Shown here: positions 61,881 to 64,000 of the stretch, in pieces
Numbering within the stretch: the stretch's first letter is position 1
Layout: the number at the start of each line of letters is the position of its first letter
Source: Spirosoma endophyticum
Lineage (GTDB): Bacteria > Bacteroidota > Bacteroidia > Cytophagales > Spirosomataceae
Assembly (NCBI RefSeq): GCF_900112365.1
Contig: NZ_FOLQ01000024.1
Location: 1 to 64,000, forward strand
Direction of reading: 5' to 3'
Length of the DNA stretch: 64,000 nucleotides
The notes under the pieces: model-generated
The model's input: only the letters and a program-made list of their open reading frames with translations
Told to the model about the DNA's origin: nothing
Database searches by the model: none
Translations under genes and position numbers: made by a program

Positions 61881-61968
61881 GGGCTTTTTCACCCCTAAAT
61901 CCCCTGAAGGGGACTTTATCCAAGCTCGAGCAAAGTTCCCTTCAGGGGATTTAGGGGTGAAAAAGCCC
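61881..61968. repeat. 37-bp-arm inverted repeat
   Basis: Arms 61881-61917 and 61932-61968 pair at 36 of 37 positions (the one mismatch is a G-T pair) around a 14-base loop. They contain CCCCTAAATCCCCTGAAGGGG. No long U-tract follows, although AAAAAG and CTTTTT lie inside the arms. From memory, CCCCTAAATCCCCTGAAGGGG is a frequent repeat in Bacteroidota genomes, but this has not been searched. It lies between two convergent genes and could also act as terminator. Confidence 0.75.
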
Positions 61969-62044
61969 AAATTTAGAGCGGTTTAAGTACGTTTTCTAAA
62001 ACCTTTACAACATTAGCCCTTGAACTCAGGGGCGGGGGCAACTG

Positions 62045-63256
62045 CTAATCGCTTTTATACTTCGCCTGTAATCGCCGGGCCACATCCTCGGCCAGTTCAT
62101 CCCGCATGCTGTCGTAGAGTTGCCAGCGGGAGGGTGGAAACATATTGGCACTTTTCAGCGATTGACCGTTCAAGGCACGATCATCCCCACTGAAGGTTTG
62201 CCATTCAGTTTGCCAGGTCCGGCTTTCCCAGATGGGTTCTTCCCAGAGTACTTTCCCGGTTTGTGTTTCGATTGCCCGCATCCTGAGGTCAAGCCCCGCC
62301 CTAATTTCCCGTCGATACGTTGTTAGCGTACCATGTACTTTTTCTTTGATGTCGACTTTGGTCGAATCATTGATTTTCTTCTCGCCCACTTTATATTCCT
62401 GATTACTGTAAACGGTGGTAGATGATGATGAATTACTTTCATTGTAGCCCGTATAATCCGTCACAACCATCTGAATGGCCTGATGAATGGGGTAACCCTC
62501 GCCCGGCCGGTCCGCCGGTGCGGTGGATTCGCCAGCCATTTCGTCGGGGGGGTAAAGCCGGACAAAGGTTGATGGGGTTGCATTCCGGCCAATCTGTTGC
62601 AGAATCAACTGTTGTAATTCCTGATTATCGTTGGGATTAATTTCGTTCGTCGGACTGAGCGGCTCCACAACTACCCGCAAAATAGCAAAGGGGAAAGCCT
62701 CGTCTGATTTGGCACGTGCTTGCCGGTAATTCGGTACCCAGTCCAGCGCTTTCCGGTAATTTAGGTAGGCATCCTTTGCCGCCAAGCGGTTTTCTTCCCG
62801 ATAGGCAAATGCCTGTTCAGCCAGCGCATACCGGTCCGCGGCTGCTAATTCCCGGGTTTCCTGCTGCCGATCCTGATACGTTGCCGGATAGGCCGCCAGC
62901 CACGTAGCACAACTGTCGCAGGTTGCTGGTAGCCCACGACGCGCATTGTCGGTCAGCGTCTGAAGTTGTTCATATTCCCGATACACGGCTTCCCACCGAA
63001 AATCAGTGGTGCTGGCAGGGGACGATAACCGACGAATGGCCGTCTGATGCTGTTTGTAGGCCTGGACGAACGCCTGTTTCAACACCAGCGTAGCGGCCGG
63101 ATGCCCCCGCTTACTTAGACCCGGTCGCTGGCCAAGCCGTTGGGCGGCTTTCTTGACGGCAAGATCAAACCTGCCTTGTTTAAGCGCCGTTTTGCCACTA
63201 CTGCAGGCGTTCAGTAAAAAAGCGGCTGTTATGAGGAAAAGGAAGGAGCGATACAT
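62045..63256 (-). CDS. Lipoprotein of unknown function
   Basis: A 403-residue protein with a lipoprotein signal (FLFLITAAFLLNACSSG). The mature part has helical segments (residues about 25-180, rich in Q, R, A and L) and a C-terminal domain with TYRREIRAGLDLRMRAIETQTGKVLWEEPI, which resembles outer-membrane-lipoprotein cores that sense or assemble envelope parts. No family is recognised with certainty. The start at M of MYRSFLFL is preferred over one 39 bases upstream. It is divergent from corA. Confidence 0.72.
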   Translation of the reverse strand: MYRSFLFLITAAFLLNACSSGKTALKQGRFDLAVKKAAQRLGQRPGLSKRGHPAATLVLKQAFVQAYKQHQTAIRRLSSPASTTDFRWEAVYREYEQLQTLTDNARRGLPATCDSCATWLAAYPATYQDRQQETRELAAADRYALAEQAFAYREENRLAAKDAYLNYRKALDWVPNYRQARAKSDEAFPFAILRVVVEPLSPTNEINPNDNQELQQLILQQIGRNATPSTFVRLYPPDEMAGESTAPADRPGEGYPIHQAIQMVVTDYTGYNESNSSSSTTVYSNQEYKVGEKKINDSTKVDIKEKVHGTLTTYRREIRAGLDLRMRAIETQTGKVLWEEPIWESRTWQTEWQTFSGDDRALNGQSLKSANMFPPSRWQLYDSMRDELAEDVARRLQAKYKSD

Positions 63257-63308
63257 ACCGTTAACATACGATTTTCTGAACATTAGATAAGACACGTAGT
63301 AGTTGGTT

Positions 63309-63316
63309 TATCTTTG
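63309..63316 (+). promoter_or_regulatory. Promoter core TATCTTTG of corA
   Basis: An exact TAnnTTTG match followed by A, 44 bases ahead of the ATG of the corA gene, in the divergent gap with the lipoprotein gene. Confidence 0.6.
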
Positions 63317-63360
63317 ATCCGAAAAAGGAGTTGTCCGTTGGACCGCCTATTTGATAAACT

Positions 63361-64000
63361 ATGTCGAGACGCCGACACAACCGCTCGGCCGAGAAGACCC
63401 TCGGTACGTCGCCCGGTACACTTACCTACGTGGGGGTAGAAATCGAACACGCGACAAAAATCAAACGTATTGACTACAATGCGACCGATTATCATATCGA
63501 CGCACCGACCAAGCTGATTGCCTGTCAGTTACCAGTTCCTGAAACCCCCTATGTTCACTGGATTGATGTCGATGGGATTCATGAACCACAGGTAGTGGCG
63601 GCTCTTGGTAAGCAGTTTCATCTGCACCCTCTGTTACTTGAAGACGTACTCAATACCGAGCAAAAGCCGAAGATCGACCTGTATGACGATACGGTGGTGT
63701 TTGTGACGCTCAAAATGCTCCATCATAGTCGGGAGCGGCAGGAAATCGAGATTGAACACGTTAGTCTGGTGCTGGGTAAAAACTACCTGATCTCGTTTCA
63801 GGAAGAGCGGTCAAAAGACATATTTGATCCGGTTATTGAACGTATCAAACTGTCGTCGGGCAAGACCCGTCGCAACGGAGCCGACTATCTACTTTACGCG
63901 TTGATGGACGTAATTGTCGATCATTATTTCCTGATTACCGAACGGATTGGCGAGAAAATGGACGAGCTGGAGGATGAAATTGTGCAGGAGCGGGCCACGC
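63361..64000 (+). CDS. corA: CorA-family magnesium transporter (partial, runs off the window)
   Basis: The frame from ATG 63361 is open to the last base of the window (213 codons visible; the end lies outside). The product starts MSRRRHNRSAEKTLGTSPG and has the CorA cytoplasmic domain: WIDVDGIHEPQVVAALGKQF, HPLLLEDVLNTEQKPKIDLY, NYLISFQEERSKDIFDPVIE, and LYALMDVIVDHYFLITERIG. The two C-terminal membrane helices and the GMN motif are beyond the window. A promoter core precedes it. Confidence 0.9.
   Translation, partial: MSRRRHNRSAEKTLGTSPGTLTYVGVEIEHATKIKRIDYNATDYHIDAPTKLIACQLPVPETPYVHWIDVDGIHEPQVVAALGKQFHLHPLLLEDVLNTEQKPKIDLYDDTVVFVTLKMLHHSRERQEIEIEHVSLVLGKNYLISFQEERSKDIFDPVIERIKLSSGKTRRNGADYLLYALMDVIVDHYFLITERIGEKMDELEDEIVQERAT

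Noticed and set aside
1..64000. CRISPR arrays, prophage, insertion sequences and tRNA genes
   Set aside because: No regularly spaced direct repeats, transposase-like or integrase-like proteins, or cloverleaf-like sequences were seen.

Overview
The window looks like chromosome of a Cytophagales-type Bacteroidota, most like Spirosoma or a close relative (inference from gene content and signals, not a database match). The grounds are: several genes preceded by the Bacteroidota promoter core TAnnTTTG rather than a clear Shine-Dalgarno; a type IX secretion C-terminal domain on a secreted enzyme; SusC/TonB-type receptor debris; a one-piece hybrid two-component regulator with propeller, Y_Y_Y and AraC domains; a GSCFA protein; and paired FtsX permeases with an N-terminal GDLHEEFAYQV motif. 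Housekeeping genes are typical and intact, and no prophage, insertion sequence, CRISPR array, integron or tRNA gene was seen.

Layout. 1-330: tail of an rRNA operon (5S rRNA and a palindromic terminator). 0.47-3.5 kb: a two-subunit molybdenum hydroxylase (IorA/IorB type) with a small ABM-like protein. 3.5-11.6 kb: secreted small protein, GH43 lipoprotein plus Gfo/Idh/MocA oxidoreductase, a large Ddl-like ATP-grasp protein, a DUF433/DUF5615 toxin-antitoxin-like pair, a NifU-type Fe-S protein and a Nif3-like protein. 11.7-17.5 kb: secreted GH2 beta-galactosidase and a multidomain PQQ-type sugar dehydrogenase with ricin repeats and a T9SS tail. 17.5-25.1 kb: housekeeping block (Mrp, GSCFA, rpsF-rpsR-rplI, YggS, DUF423, prfC). 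25.2-36.7 kb: small secreted proteins, a CusSR-like two-component system, a CzcA/CusA efflux pump, a GH2 glucuronidase-like enzyme, and a copper chaperone plus CopA. 36.7-43.1 kb: rplY and prs, PAP2 phosphatase, a frameshifted Uma2 gene, a sugar-phosphate isomerase/epimerase, deoC, an HTH-only LuxR protein and mnmA. 43.4-51.3 kb: an M19 dipeptidase, a broken cupin gene, an Uma2-like protein, and a PadR regulator with two FtsX-like permeases. 51.7-64 kb: the hybrid sensor, a decayed patch (TonB-receptor remnant and response-regulator remnant), GH18 chitinase, a LytS/LytTR pair, S41 protease, a lipoprotein and the start of corA.

How it fits together. The accessory content points to a polysaccharide-degrading soil or freshwater lifestyle (GH43, two GH2, GH18, PQQ sugar dehydrogenase) with metal efflux (CzcA/CusA, CopZ/CopA, two-component control). 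Four genes are visibly broken (cupin, Uma2, TonB receptor, response regulator), and two of these sit next to each other at 56.0-57.05 kb.

The most unusual sequence-level signal is the number of long, nearly perfect inverted repeats between genes, with arms of 20-37 bp. Several have no U-tract on either side, so they are not ordinary terminators. I found no convincing new multi-gene system. The best candidates for novelty are these hairpin and dispersed-repeat elements, a 47-codon ORF with its own terminator at 28.3 kb, and the PQQ dehydrogenase-ricin-T9SS fusion.
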